Source: Candidatus Melainabacteria bacterium
Lineage (GTDB): Bacteria > Cyanobacteriota > Vampirovibrionia > Gastranaerophilales > Gastranaerophilaceae
Direction: 5' to 3'
NCBI GenBank assembly: GCA_003258795.1
Contig: QHMH01000005.1
Coordinates: forward strand, 127,457 to 191,456
Length of the DNA stretch: 64,000 nt
Part shown: in pieces, positions 27,053-35,100 of the stretch
How positions within the stretch are numbered: the first letter of the stretch is position 1
Layout: every line of letters begins with the position of its first letter
Notes under the pieces: generated by a model
Databases searched by the model: none
Told to the model about the DNA's origin: nothing
What the model saw: the letters and a program-made list of their open reading frames with translations, nothing else
Made by a program: the position numbers and the translations under genes

Positions 27053-28747
27053 ATGAACAGCGAAGAAAAAAAGATTGTAATTGCAGAACGTGACAATATT
27101 GCCGCAGTTTTGGAAGGCAAAAAAGTTCAAGAATTTTTTGTGACAAGAGGTGAAATTTTGCTCGGTGATATATATCTTGCCTCTGTTGAAAATATTTTGC
27201 CAAGTATTGAAGCCGCGTTTGTAAATGTTGGTTCTGATAAAATGGGCTTTCTTCACACAGAAGATGTTTTAGGTAAAGGTGCATTAAAAGATAAACTTTC
27301 TCCTAAACAAAAAATTATGGTTCAAGTTGTTAAAGAACCAGTTGGTCACAAAGGACCAAGAGTAACTATGGAAATAAGCCTCCCAGGGAGATTTTTAGTT
27401 TTACTTCCAAACGAAACTGGAGTTAACGTAAGTAGAAAAATCGAAGGAGTTAAAGAAAGAGCAAGACTAAAATCAATTGTTAACTTGCTTAAGCCTGTGG
27501 GAGTAGGTGTTATAGTAAGAACTGAAGCTGAAGGTCAATCAGAAGCCGATATTCAAGAAGATTTAGAAATTCTACTTGAAAAATGGAATAACATCGTTAC
27601 AACTGCAGACACAGTTGAGCCTCCAACTCTAATCTCAAGAGATCAAGATTTGTTATACAGAGTTTTAAGAGAAGCTTGTACTGAGGATATTTCAGAAATT
27701 ATAGTAGATACAGCTTTTGCAATGAACAGAGTTCAACAACTTTTGCAAAACTGGCACATGAATAAAAATGTAAAAGTTACATTGTACAAAGGTATAGAAC
27801 CTTTACTTGTTGCAACAGATATTCACAAAGAGATTAAAGCTGCTCTACAAACAAAAGTAAATATGCCATCTGGCGGTTATTTGTTTATTCAAACAACAGA
27901 AGCTCTCACCGTAATCGATGTAAACAGTGGTAAATTCACAAGCTCTGCAACTCAGGATGAAACTATATTCAAAACAAACAAAGAGGCAGTGCACGAAATT
28001 GCAAGACAATTAAGATTGAGAAACATTGGCGGTATGATTGTTATAGACTTCATTGATATGACTTCTCGTGTTGATAAACTTGCTATTTTAGAAGAATTTG
28101 AATTGGCGCTTGAACCTGATAAAGCAAAACCTCAAATTGGACAAATTTCTGATTTAGGGCTTGTTGAACTTACAAGACATAGACAAGGTCAAAGCATTTC
28201 TGAATTGTTTACTAAAAAATGTCCTCACTGCCAAGGTACCGGATGTTTTATGGATGATTTCAAATTTGCATCTCCTGTTCAAGAGGGTGAACAAAGAGCA
28301 AAAGCTGCTAAAGCTAAATCTCCAATGATGAACTTTAGAAAAAATAACGAAGAGCAAGAAGAAAACAAAAACAATCAAAATGCTCAAAACAACCAAAACA
28401 ATAAACATAAAAATAACAAATTCAATAAAAATAAGAGAAACAACTTCAAAAACTCCAACGAAACTGTTCAACCAGAAATCGCTAACAAACCTGAACAAGT
28501 TGAAGAAGTTAGTGAAATAAAAGAAAATGTTGAAGTTAAAGATATAAAAGAAGAAGTTAAAGAAGTTAAAGAAGCTAAACCTGAAAAAAAAGAAGGGAAA
28601 AAGAAAACTTCAAGAAAACCTAAAACTGAAAAGGCTGAAAAAGTAGAAAAAACAAAAAAAACAGAAAAGGTTGAGGAAAAAGAACCAGAAGTTAAGCCTA
28701 AAAAAAGAGGTAGAAAACCAAAAACAGAGGTAAAAAATGAAGCTTAA
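27053..28747 (+). CDS. rng: Ribonuclease E/G family protein
   Basis: 564 aa from the ATG at 27053 (AAAGG upstream); an upstream TTG at 27023 would overlap the previous gene. An S1 domain covers about residues 35-115 (GDIYLASVENILPSIEAAFVNVGSDKMGFLH). Catalytic Mg-binding aspartates D289 (TVIDVNSGKF) and D332 (VIDFIDM) and the Zn-link CPHC (C390/C393) match RNase E/G. The ~165-residue tail is low complexity, Asn- then Lys/Glu-rich, ending in KKRGRKPKTE (AT-hook-like); it could be a disordered degradosome scaffold or RNA-binding tail. Processes rRNA and mRNA. Confidence 0.93.
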   Translation: MNSEEKKIVIAERDNIAAVLEGKKVQEFFVTRGEILLGDIYLASVENILPSIEAAFVNVGSDKMGFLHTEDVLGKGALKDKLSPKQKIMVQVVKEPVGHKGPRVTMEISLPGRFLVLLPNETGVNVSRKIEGVKERARLKSIVNLLKPVGVGVIVRTEAEGQSEADIQEDLEILLEKWNNIVTTADTVEPPTLISRDQDLLYRVLREACTEDISEIIVDTAFAMNRVQQLLQNWHMNKNVKVTLYKGIEPLLVATDIHKEIKAALQTKVNMPSGGYLFIQTTEALTVIDVNSGKFTSSATQDETIFKTNKEAVHEIARQLRLRNIGGMIVIDFIDMTSRVDKLAILEEFELALEPDKAKPQIGQISDLGLVELTRHRQGQSISELFTKKCPHCQGTGCFMDDFKFASPVQEGEQRAKAAKAKSPMMNFRKNNEEQEENKNNQNAQNNQNNKHKNNKFNKNKRNNFKNSNETVQPEIANKPEQVEEVSEIKENVEVKDIKEEVKEVKEAKPEKKEGKKKTSRKPKTEKAEKVEKTKKTEKVEEKEPEVKPKKRGRKPKTEVKNEA

Positions 28748-29096
28748 AATATTTTTACTTTCGATATGTTTATTTGTATGTGTGGGATTGTGCTCAATTC
28801 CTGCATACTCTACTGTTGAACCTGTTGTCCAACAGCAACAAACTGTGCCTGAAACAATTCCAGAGAAAAACATGTCAAGTTTAAAAAAAATCAAAGATAA
28901 AACTTCCGTATTTACGATTATATTTACTTTGGGCGGAATTTTGATTTTAATTGGTGCGGCAAGATTCTTTATGATGGTTTATGCCGTTAGGTCAGAGCGA
29001 AAAATGTTAACATCAGCATCACCTAAAGACTCTTTGGTATCACCTAAGGACTTTAAAACCGCAATAAATATGTTTTTGGAGAAAACGGACGACTAA
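28737..29096 (+). CDS. Small membrane protein of unknown function
   Basis: 119 aa. Signal peptide or anchor at 1-25 (IFLLSICLFVCVGLCSIPAYS), a short Gln/Pro-rich periplasmic linker, then a membrane segment at about 60-82 (VFTIIFTLGGILILIGAARFFMMVY) and a ~35-residue cytoplasmic tail containing a repeated SPKDSLVSPKDF. It overlaps the RNase E/G gene by 11 nt and precedes the DUF4127 gene by 3 nt, so it is clearly within the operon. Not recognised. Confidence 0.75.
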   Translation: MKLKIFLLSICLFVCVGLCSIPAYSTVEPVVQQQQTVPETIPEKNMSSLKKIKDKTSVFTIIFTLGGILILIGAARFFMMVYAVRSERKMLTSASPKDSLVSPKDFKTAINMFLEKTDD

Positions 29097-29099
29097 ATA

Positions 29100-30503
29100 A
29101 TGAAAATTGCTATTATACCAATTGATAACCGACCTGTATGTTATAGTTTGCCAAGAAAAATCGCAGCTATTGACTCCTCTATTGAGTTGTTTCTTCCTGA
29201 AAAAACAGATATGGGCAGTTTAAAAAGACAGGCTAACATAGATGGAATAATCAATTGGCTTAAAGGTTTGGGGAAAATTGATGCGCTTATTGTTGCACTT
29301 GACACAATTGCTTATGGCGGGTTGGTATCCTCAAGACGTAGTAAAGATTCATTTGAAGAAATTGAAGCAAGACTCAAAAAGTTCAAAAAAGTTCTTCACA
29401 AAGAAACTCAAGTTTACGCTTTTTCAAGCATAATGAGAATATCTAACAACAATTTTAATGAAGAGGAAAAAACATATTGGGACAAATATGGAAAGAAAAT
29501 TTTTGAATATTCATACAATTTTCACAAAGAACTAATTGATGAAACGGACGTTCCAAAGGACATTATTGTAGATTATTTAAACACAAGAAGAAGAAATTTT
29601 AACGTAAATAAAATTTATGAAAAATGGTTTGAGAAGGGAATTTTCAATACTCTTGTATATTCAAAAGATGATTGTTCTCCTTATGGATTTAACGTTATGG
29701 AAGCAGATATTCTTTCTCGAGATTTGAGAAGAAAAAGTAAAAACGGAAAATGTGCTTTAATAAAAACTGGGGCTGACGAAATACCGTTGTCACTATTCGC
29801 AAGAGCCGTTGTTGATTACAATGTTAAACTTGGTAATAAAGCACCAAAAATTGAAATTGAATACCTTGAACCAGGGCATAAACATCTTATCTCAAACTAT
29901 GAAGATATTTCCGTTGAAGAATGTACTGAAGGTCAAATTTTGCTTACCAACTGTGAAATAACAGAAGATAAAGATGATGCAGACATGCAGTTGATTGTGA
30001 ACAACTTTGAAGAACAACAAGGTGAGCTTGTTATGGGTATTGACACTAAAAAATATTCTGGTGAATTTAAATTGCCGGAAAAAATATTCATGATAGCTGA
30101 TATAAGATTTACAAATGGTGCAGATAGCAGATTTGTAAGAAAACTTTTGAAAAACAACCTTACAAGCAATTTCTACGGATACAGTGCTTGGAATACAACA
30201 GCTAACACCTTGGGTAGTCTTTTATGTGTTGGACTTGTCAGATATTTCGCTAAAAATTACAATCAAAATGCGTTCAATACAATCCAATTCATTAGATTTT
30301 TGGATGACTGGGCTTATCAATCAAAGGTTAGACAAGCATTAAAAAAACAAGTTCAAAGACCAAATTTAAAAACTTTGAAAAAGCTTATGACACCTTATGA
30401 GAAAAAGTTGAAAAAAATATTTAATATTGAAAAGGAAATTAAGTATAGTTTCCCATGGAAAAGATTTTTTGAAATTGAAATATTGTTTAGGAATAGACTA
30501 TGA
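29100..30503 (+). CDS. DUF4127 family protein
   Basis: 467 aa, cytoplasmic. The N-terminus KIAIIPIDNRPVCYSLPRKIA, followed by IDALIVALDTIAYGGLVSSR, is characteristic of DUF4127, whose function is not known. Later features are GADEIPLSLFARAVVDY, LEPGHKHLISNYEDISV and ADIRFTNGADSRF. A conserved GYSAWNTTANTLGSLLCVG segment near residue 360 resembles an active-site loop. The gene overlaps the MntP-like gene by 4 nt. Confidence 0.82.
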   Translation: MKIAIIPIDNRPVCYSLPRKIAAIDSSIELFLPEKTDMGSLKRQANIDGIINWLKGLGKIDALIVALDTIAYGGLVSSRRSKDSFEEIEARLKKFKKVLHKETQVYAFSSIMRISNNNFNEEEKTYWDKYGKKIFEYSYNFHKELIDETDVPKDIIVDYLNTRRRNFNVNKIYEKWFEKGIFNTLVYSKDDCSPYGFNVMEADILSRDLRRKSKNGKCALIKTGADEIPLSLFARAVVDYNVKLGNKAPKIEIEYLEPGHKHLISNYEDISVEECTEGQILLTNCEITEDKDDADMQLIVNNFEEQQGELVMGIDTKKYSGEFKLPEKIFMIADIRFTNGADSRFVRKLLKNNLTSNFYGYSAWNTTANTLGSLLCVGLVRYFAKNYNQNAFNTIQFIRFLDDWAYQSKVRQALKKQVQRPNLKTLKKLMTPYEKKLKKIFNIEKEIKYSFPWKRFFEIEILFRNRL

Positions 30504-31060
30504 CGTTTTTTGATATTTTTGTACTTGCCATAGCTTTATCCATCGATGCAAGCGTTGTTTCGTTTACAAACGGTTTATTATTCAAAAAAAATAGGATTAT
30601 AAACTCTTTAATTCTTGCTGCATCTGTAAGTATTTTTCAATATTTTATGCCAATTTTGGGTTATTCTTTTGCAAATACTGTAACATCATACGTTAAGCCA
30701 TATAGTCACTGGCTTGTTTTTGCAATATTTTTTATCTTGGGGCTAAATATTATAAGAGGAACATTATCCCAAACAAAGGATGAGGAAGTTGATTGTTATT
30801 TTTGTTTCAAATATATTTTGCTTGTATCAGTTGCAACAAGTATAGATGCACTTTTTGCCGGAGTTTCAATCTCATTTGCTCAAAGTGATATTTTGTTTGC
30901 AGCAGCTTTAATCGGACTTATTACATTTATAAATTCACTTATAGGTTTTTGGTGTGGAAACTTCTTGAAAAATTTATCTACAAACAAACTTGAAGTCGTT
31001 GGTGGAGTTATTCTTATATTGTTGGCATTTAAAGTATTATTTGTAGGATTGCTACAATAA
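30500..31060 (+). CDS. MntP/YtaF-type metal efflux membrane protein
   Basis: 186 aa, six predicted membrane segments arranged as two related halves. Each half opens with the family motif: LAIALSIDASVVSFTNG and VSVATSIDALFAGVSISFA, containing the membrane-embedded aspartates. MntP exports Mn(II). A role in Mn homeostasis is inferred from family membership only; no Mn riboswitch (yybP-ykoY) is seen because the gene is internal to an operon. Confidence 0.85.
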   Translation: MTFFDIFVLAIALSIDASVVSFTNGLLFKKNRIINSLILAASVSIFQYFMPILGYSFANTVTSYVKPYSHWLVFAIFFILGLNIIRGTLSQTKDEEVDCYFCFKYILLVSVATSIDALFAGVSISFAQSDILFAAALIGLITFINSLIGFWCGNFLKNLSTNKLEVVGGVILILLAFKVLFVGLLQ

Positions 31061-31140
31061 TTTTATTTTTACCAAAATGTTGACTTTAAAAAAAACATCA
31101 TTAAACATAACATGTGAGTGTGTTGTTGAGTGAGTAAAAA

Positions 31141-32076
31141 ATGGTTGTATTAAATTATTATGATGTTTTAGGTGTAGCCCCAAATGCAAGTTTAGAAGAA
31201 ATTAAATCTGCATACAGAAAACTTGCAAGAAAATATCACCCAGATTTGAACAATGGTGATGAAAAAAGCTGTTTAAAATTTAAAGAAATTACGGCAGCAT
31301 ATGAAACACTATCAAATGCCGCAAAAAGACGTGAATATGATGTGTTTTCTCGTCCAAAAACTACATACAAAAATACATCATCACGCACTTATTCTAATTT
31401 TAAAACTACAAAAAAAGAAGATACTTTTGGTCAAATTTTTGAAAATATTGTTTCAACATTCAAAAAAGAAAACAAAGATATTCAAACAGAAATCACCATT
31501 TCAGCAAGAGAAGCTGTTTCAGGTTGCGTAAAAAAAATAAATATTCTCCATACTAATGTATGTCCAAATTGTCATGGAAGAATTTTTATGAATGGCTTAA
31601 CTTGTCCAACATGCAATGGAACTGGCAAACAAACTGTTCATAAAATTTTGAATGTTAGAATTCCAAAAGGTGTAAAAAACGGTAAAAAAATAAAAATTGC
31701 AAATGAAGGCAACAGAGGTTATAATAGTTGCGGAGATTTGTATATTATCGTCAACGTTAAGGAAGATGAATACTTCAAATTCGATGGACTAAATGTTGAA
31801 GCAGAAGTCGCAATTACTCCATTTGAAGCAGTACTCGGTGCTTTTATAGAAATTGAAACACTTTTTGGGACTGTTTCAATGAAAATTCCTAAAAATACTT
31901 CATCAATGCAAAAACTAAAACTCAAAGGTTTAGGCATCGAAGAAAATGGTAAAAAAGGCGACATGATAGTAACAGTAAGAGTTGAAACTCCGAAAAATAT
32001 CTCCGAAGAAGAGTTAATACTATACAAGAAACTTCAGGCAATAAATAATGTCGATATCAGGAGAAAACAAAGTTAA
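31141..32076 (+). CDS. DnaJ-like co-chaperone with half zinc-finger domain
   Basis: 311 aa. The J domain occupies residues 4-68 with HPD at 33-35. The usual Gly/Phe linker is replaced by a Ser/Thr/Lys-rich segment. Only two CxxC pairs are present (C141/C144 and C155/C158; CPNCHGRI..CPTCNGTG) instead of the four of canonical DnaJ, so one zinc centre is expected. The C-terminal substrate-binding domains (NVRIPKGVKNGKKIKIANEGNRG, ITPFEAVLGAFIEIETLFG) are complete. It stimulates a DnaK ATPase. It overlaps queE by 29 nt. Confidence 0.88.
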   Translation: MVVLNYYDVLGVAPNASLEEIKSAYRKLARKYHPDLNNGDEKSCLKFKEITAAYETLSNAAKRREYDVFSRPKTTYKNTSSRTYSNFKTTKKEDTFGQIFENIVSTFKKENKDIQTEITISAREAVSGCVKKINILHTNVCPNCHGRIFMNGLTCPTCNGTGKQTVHKILNVRIPKGVKNGKKIKIANEGNRGYNSCGDLYIIVNVKEDEYFKFDGLNVEAEVAITPFEAVLGAFIEIETLFGTVSMKIPKNTSSMQKLKLKGLGIEENGKKGDMIVTVRVETPKNISEEELILYKKLQAINNVDIRRKQS

Positions 32077-32728
32077 AATTAAGGAAATCTTTGCATCTGT
32101 GCAAGGAGAAGGTCCTTATGTTGGTTGTGAACAAATTTTTGTTAGATTTTGTGACTGCAACCTAAATTGTAATTATTGTGATACAGATTTTAAAGGTGAA
32201 AAAGAATATACAGCAAACTCACTTAAAGAACATATTGAAAAATATGATTTATCTACGGTTCATTCCTTGTCCTTAACTGGCGGTGAACCGTTAATTTTTA
32301 GTAAATTTTTAAACGAATTCTTACCTCTGGTTAACGTAAAGAAATATCTTGAAACAAATGCAACCTTGTGGAAAGACCTTGAGAAAATTGAAAAACACAT
32401 TGACATAATTTCTGCTGACATAAAACTTCCGTCATCAACAAAAATCAAGCCACTCTGGACTCTGCATGACAAGTTTTTTGAAACAGCAAAAAAATATAAC
32501 AAAGAAATTTTTGCAAAAGTTGTTTTTAACGACGAAATTACAGAGGATGAAATAAAAAACTGCATTCAACTCGCAAAAAAACACGAGCTTGAGCTAATTC
32601 TTCAGCCCCAAACAAAAAACAACGAAATTCTCCCTAAATCAACCTCAAAGGTTTTTGAGCGATTTTTGTCAGAATACAACCACACACGTCTTATACCCCA
32701 AGTTCACAAATATCTCGGGATAGAATAA
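32048..32728 (+). CDS. queE: 7-carboxy-7-deazaguanine synthase
   Basis: 226 aa. This radical SAM enzyme of queuosine/7-deazaguanine synthesis converts carboxytetrahydropterin to CDG. The hallmark EIFASVQGEGPYVGCEQIFVRF is followed by C37xxxC41xxC44 (CNLNCNYC) with a downstream DTDF and LTGGEPL. The start overlaps the DnaJ-like gene. No other que gene is in the window. Confidence 0.93.
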   Translation: MSISGENKVKIKEIFASVQGEGPYVGCEQIFVRFCDCNLNCNYCDTDFKGEKEYTANSLKEHIEKYDLSTVHSLSLTGGEPLIFSKFLNEFLPLVNVKKYLETNATLWKDLEKIEKHIDIISADIKLPSSTKIKPLWTLHDKFFETAKKYNKEIFAKVVFNDEITEDEIKNCIQLAKKHELELILQPQTKNNEILPKSTSKVFERFLSEYNHTRLIPQVHKYLGIE

Positions 32729-32732
32729 GATT

Positions 32733-32948
32733 TTAGGCAACCGCCATAAAGTTTCCACCGCAAGAGGCAGCAGCCTTTCCTGCTTGTGCCATGGTGTGGA
32801 TTATATCTCCAAAACCAAAGTTTCTGTTTATCCCTGGAGTCTTATCCTTTGCAAATAAGCTCTTGTTCAAGTAATTTGGTCTTGAAGAGTATGCATTTTG
32901 AATATTGTAGTTGTTATTTCCGTTTCCGGATACACCTTGTACTGCCAC
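32733..32948 (-). CDS. Small protein with NFGFG motif
   Basis: 71 aa from a GTG with AAAAGGA about 9 nt upstream. Asn/Gly/Ser-rich N-terminal half (GNGNNNYNIQNAYSSRPNYLNK), then GINRNFGFGDIIHTM and a short helix AQAGKAAASCGG, ending NFMAVA. No signal peptide. It is convergent with queE (gap of 4 nt). A possible sigma-28-like site lies ~120 bp upstream at 33072-33098. Not recognised; the ending GGNFMAVA resembles MGQNFIA of the 55-aa protein at 37091. Confidence 0.6.
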   Translation of the reverse strand: MAVQGVSGNGNNNYNIQNAYSSRPNYLNKSLFAKDKTPGINRNFGFGDIIHTMAQAGKAAASCGGNFMAVA

Positions 32949-33005
32949 TTTATCAATCCTTTTCTCTTATACTACTTACTTAAAAACATGTTTAATGATG
33001 AAATT

Positions 33006-33050
33006 TCAAAAGTAAAAAATATTTTTACCATTCTTTACATTTCTAAACAT
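33006..33050 (-). CDS. Possible 14-aa leader peptide
   Basis: ATG-to-TGA frame encoding MFRNVKNGKNIFYF, preceded 4 nt upstream by AAAGGAG, the best Shine-Dalgarno in this gap. It lies between the candidate sigma-28-like promoter (33072-33098) and the 71-aa gene. It may be a translated upstream ORF, or chance. Confidence 0.3.
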   Translation of the reverse strand: MFRNVKNGKNIFYF

Positions 33051-33071
33051 GACACTCCTTTCTCTACATGT

Positions 33072-33098
33072 ACATCGACATAAATTTCTTAAACTTTA
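33072..33098 (-). promoter_or_regulatory. Weak sigma-28-like promoter candidate
   Basis: On the minus strand TAAAGTTT (a perfect FliA -35) begins at 33098 and, after 15 bases from TAAA, GTCGATGT stands in the -10 position (5 of 8 matches to GCCGATAA). It would start a ~120-nt leader to the 71-aa gene. Confidence 0.35.
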
Positions 33099-33147
33099 AT
33101 TTGCGTTACTTTTTTTAACAAAAATTCTGTATTATAATAACAATGCA

Positions 33148-34005
33148 ATGATTTTACAGATATTATCAGAATATTTAGAGTTTGCAGAAATTGAGAAAGG
33201 GCTTTCTCCAAACACAATAGAGGCATACAGAAGGGATTTATCTGATTTTTTAAAAAATATAGATGACATCAATTCTGTTAGCAGAATGCAAATTAGCGGA
33301 TATATTAGAAATTTGCGAGAAAACAATTATGAGCCTTCAAGTATTACAAGAAAAATTGCATCATTGAGAGGATTCTTTAAGTGGCTTTGTGCAAACAATT
33401 ATTGCAAAAATAACCCAACACTTACATTAGAACAGCCAAAAAATCCAAAACATTTACCAAAGGTTATTTCAATTAGCGAAATTGAAGAGATACTAAATGA
33501 CGGTTTAAGCCTGTTACAAAAGCTTATAGTAGAATTACTTTACGGTTGTGGGCTTCGTGTTTCTGAACTAACAAATTTGTCTTTGAATGACATTGACATC
33601 AACGCAAAATTTTTGAAGTGCAATGGAAAAGGCTCAAAAGAAAGACTTGTACCTCTCGGGAAAAAGGCAATAAAGGCTTTAAATAATTACCGTGAGCAAA
33701 GAGATTTTTTATGTAAAAAATTCGATATAAATTCCAAAAAACTTCTAATAAATGAGCACGGAAAATTTGTTACAAGGCAAGAGGTTTATTCATTTATACA
33801 TGAGCAAGGGAAAAAAATTCACAAAAATATCTCGCCACACACTCTTCGTCACTCTTTTGCGACACATCTACTTGAAAATGGTGCAGATTTGAGGATAGTA
33901 CAAGAATTGTTGGGACACAGTGATGTTGCTACGACACAACTTTATACACATATCAGCAAAAAACGTTTGAAAGAAGTTTATTTTTCAATCAATGGGGATG
34001 AATAA
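33148..34005 (+). CDS. Tyrosine site-specific recombinase, XerC/XerD type
   Basis: 285 aa. The N-terminal SAM-like core-binding domain (1-90) and catalytic domain hold all active residues: R137 (GLRVSEL), K161 (GKGSKERLVP), H231 and R234 (HTLRHSFATH), H257 (LGHSDV) and Y266 (LYTH). Length and sequence suit a housekeeping Xer protein that resolves chromosome dimers at dif rather than a phage integrase; no att-like repeats flank it. A TATAAT box (33133-33138) lies 9 nt before the ATG and there is no Shine-Dalgarno. maf overlaps the stop by 1 nt. Confidence 0.92.
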   Translation: MILQILSEYLEFAEIEKGLSPNTIEAYRRDLSDFLKNIDDINSVSRMQISGYIRNLRENNYEPSSITRKIASLRGFFKWLCANNYCKNNPTLTLEQPKNPKHLPKVISISEIEEILNDGLSLLQKLIVELLYGCGLRVSELTNLSLNDIDINAKFLKCNGKGSKERLVPLGKKAIKALNNYREQRDFLCKKFDINSKKLLINEHGKFVTRQEVYSFIHEQGKKIHKNISPHTLRHSFATHLLENGADLRIVQELLGHSDVATTQLYTHISKKRLKEVYFSINGDE

Positions 34006-34565
34006 TGAAAAGAGATTTTATACTTGCCTCTGGTTCACCCAGAAGAAAAGATATTTTAGAAAAAGCCGGATTTAAATTTGATATCATAAAATCAAATTAT
34101 GATGAAAAAATGGATAATCTTGACTTTTCAGTTTCAAAAATAGAACTTAATGCACAAAAAAAAGCACAAGATGTTGCAACTCGATACCCAGATGAAACGA
34201 TATTGAGTGCTGATACAGTTGTTGTACTCGATAATCATATTTTTGGAAAGCCAAAATCAAGAGATGATGCCTACGAAATGTTAAAAAATTTGAGTGGAAA
34301 AACACACTTTGTACTTACAGCCATCTGCTTGATATCAAATAAAAAGATTTACACAACACATACAAAGACAGACGTAACATTTAATCAACTTTCTGACAAA
34401 ATGATATATGATTATATAGACAATTTTAAACCTTATGACAAAGCTGGAGCTTACGGCATACAAGAACTTCCACCAAATTACGTCAAATCAACAAATGGTG
34501 ACATCGAAACAGTCATAGGTTTATCATCAACAGCCGTTAAAGAATTATTAAGAAATATTAAATAA
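34005..34565 (+). CDS. maf: Maf-family nucleotide pyrophosphatase
   Basis: 186 aa. The N-terminus ILASGSPRRKDILEKAGF carries the SxSPRR phosphate-binding motif, followed by ILSADTVVVLDNHIFGKPKSRDDAYEML and a C-terminal YDKAGAYGIQE. Family members hydrolyse non-canonical or canonical NTPs (dTTP/UTP in the YhdE group) to NMP and PPi. It begins inside the Xer stop codon (TAATG). Confidence 0.95.
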   Translation: MKRDFILASGSPRRKDILEKAGFKFDIIKSNYDEKMDNLDFSVSKIELNAQKKAQDVATRYPDETILSADTVVVLDNHIFGKPKSRDDAYEMLKNLSGKTHFVLTAICLISNKKIYTTHTKTDVTFNQLSDKMIYDYIDNFKPYDKAGAYGIQELPPNYVKSTNGDIETVIGLSSTAVKELLRNIK

Positions 34566-34578
34566 TGTCATTTTTTAT

Positions 34579-34606
34579 TAAAGTTTTTTATAAAACTTAC
34601 CGATAT
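34579..34606 (+). promoter_or_regulatory. Sigma-28 (FliA/SigD)-like promoter
   Basis: TAAAGTTT begins at 34579; after a 16-base spacer from TAAA, ACCGATAT begins at 34599, matching the Bacillus SigD form CCGATAT. The predicted start is ~28 bases before the GTG at 34641. Confidence 0.7.
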
Positions 34607-34640
34607 ACGACATGTATTATAAAATGTAAGGAAAAATAAC

Positions 34641-35021
34641 GTGTCGTATCAAACAAAATTAGTAATGTGCAATATGCTTCGTTTGATGAACTTGAAGGAT
34701 GAACAAGCTCTTACTAAAGCTATGAATAATGAAACAGAAGCTACAAGTAAGATAACAGACCTTGCAAGAGATTACAGAGATGCGAAGAAAAACATCAATG
34801 CTGAATATGAATATGACGATGTCGAGCGTGAACAGAAAATAGAAGAGATTGAGGATCAATACAAACTCGATCTTGCAGAGCTTAACGAATGGCAAACTGA
34901 AATTGATAATGAGAAAGTTGAAAAGCAAACCGTTATAGCTAAACGTGAAGACATGATAGATATGTATGAAGAAGAAATGCCTGAAGAAATCAAGAAGGAT
35001 CATACATACGGCTACAATTAG
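34641..35021 (+). CDS. Small coiled-coil protein under a sigma-28-like promoter
   Basis: 126 aa from a GTG with AAGGA 8-9 nt upstream. No signal peptide or membrane segment. Almost wholly helical and highly charged: ALTKAMNNETEATSKITDLARDYRDAKKNINAEYEYDDVEREQKIEEIEDQYK, with a second helix to residue ~115 and a DHTYGYN tail. The first 20 residues (SYQTKLVMCNMLRLMNLKDEQ) form an amphipathic helix. It is a separate unit, bounded by its own promoter and the terminator at 35047. Unknown family; the charge and size suit a secretion chaperone or a small filament-type subunit, but that is speculation. Confidence 0.8.
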   Translation: MSYQTKLVMCNMLRLMNLKDEQALTKAMNNETEATSKITDLARDYRDAKKNINAEYEYDDVEREQKIEEIEDQYKLDLAELNEWQTEIDNEKVEKQTVIAKREDMIDMYEEEMPEEIKKDHTYGYN

Positions 35022-35046
35022 AAGTAAAGAGAGAGAGTTTTCAAAA

Positions 35047-35072
35047 AAAGAGGCTTTATGCCTCTTTTTTTT
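35047..35072 (+). terminator. Intrinsic terminator
   Basis: AAAGAGGC (35047-35054), a TTTAT loop and GCCTCTTT (35060-35067), followed by five more T. It ends the 34641 coiled-coil gene and lies before the start of the DUF3326 gene. Confidence 0.92.
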
Positions 35073-35088
35073 GTATATATTTTTTGTA

Positions 35089-35094
35089 TATAAT
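35089..35094 (+). promoter_or_regulatory. -10 box of the DUF3326-holA operon, leaderless type
   Basis: TATAAT is followed by exactly six bases (AATTTT) and the ATG at 35101, the same arrangement as ispG. No Shine-Dalgarno is present. Confidence 0.55.
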
Positions 35095-35100
35095 AATTTT

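Noticed and set aside
27047..27284. Minus-strand open frames opposite the start of the RNase E/G gene
   Set aside because: They have no ribosome-binding site or recognisable domain and mirror the codon pattern of the real gene.
28154..28498. 114-codon minus-strand frame opposite the RNase E/G tail
   Set aside because: Phe/Val-rich composition reflects the complement of the Lys/Asn/Glu-rich tail; no supporting signals.
33148..34005. Prophage or integrative-element integrase
   Set aside because: Sequence and length fit a housekeeping Xer recombinase, it is coupled to maf, and no phage genes or attachment repeats are near.
34966..35100. Longer N-terminus for the DUF3326 protein
   Set aside because: The extension would cross a strong terminator and overlap the 34641 gene; the ATG at 35101 fits the family start and the -10 spacing.
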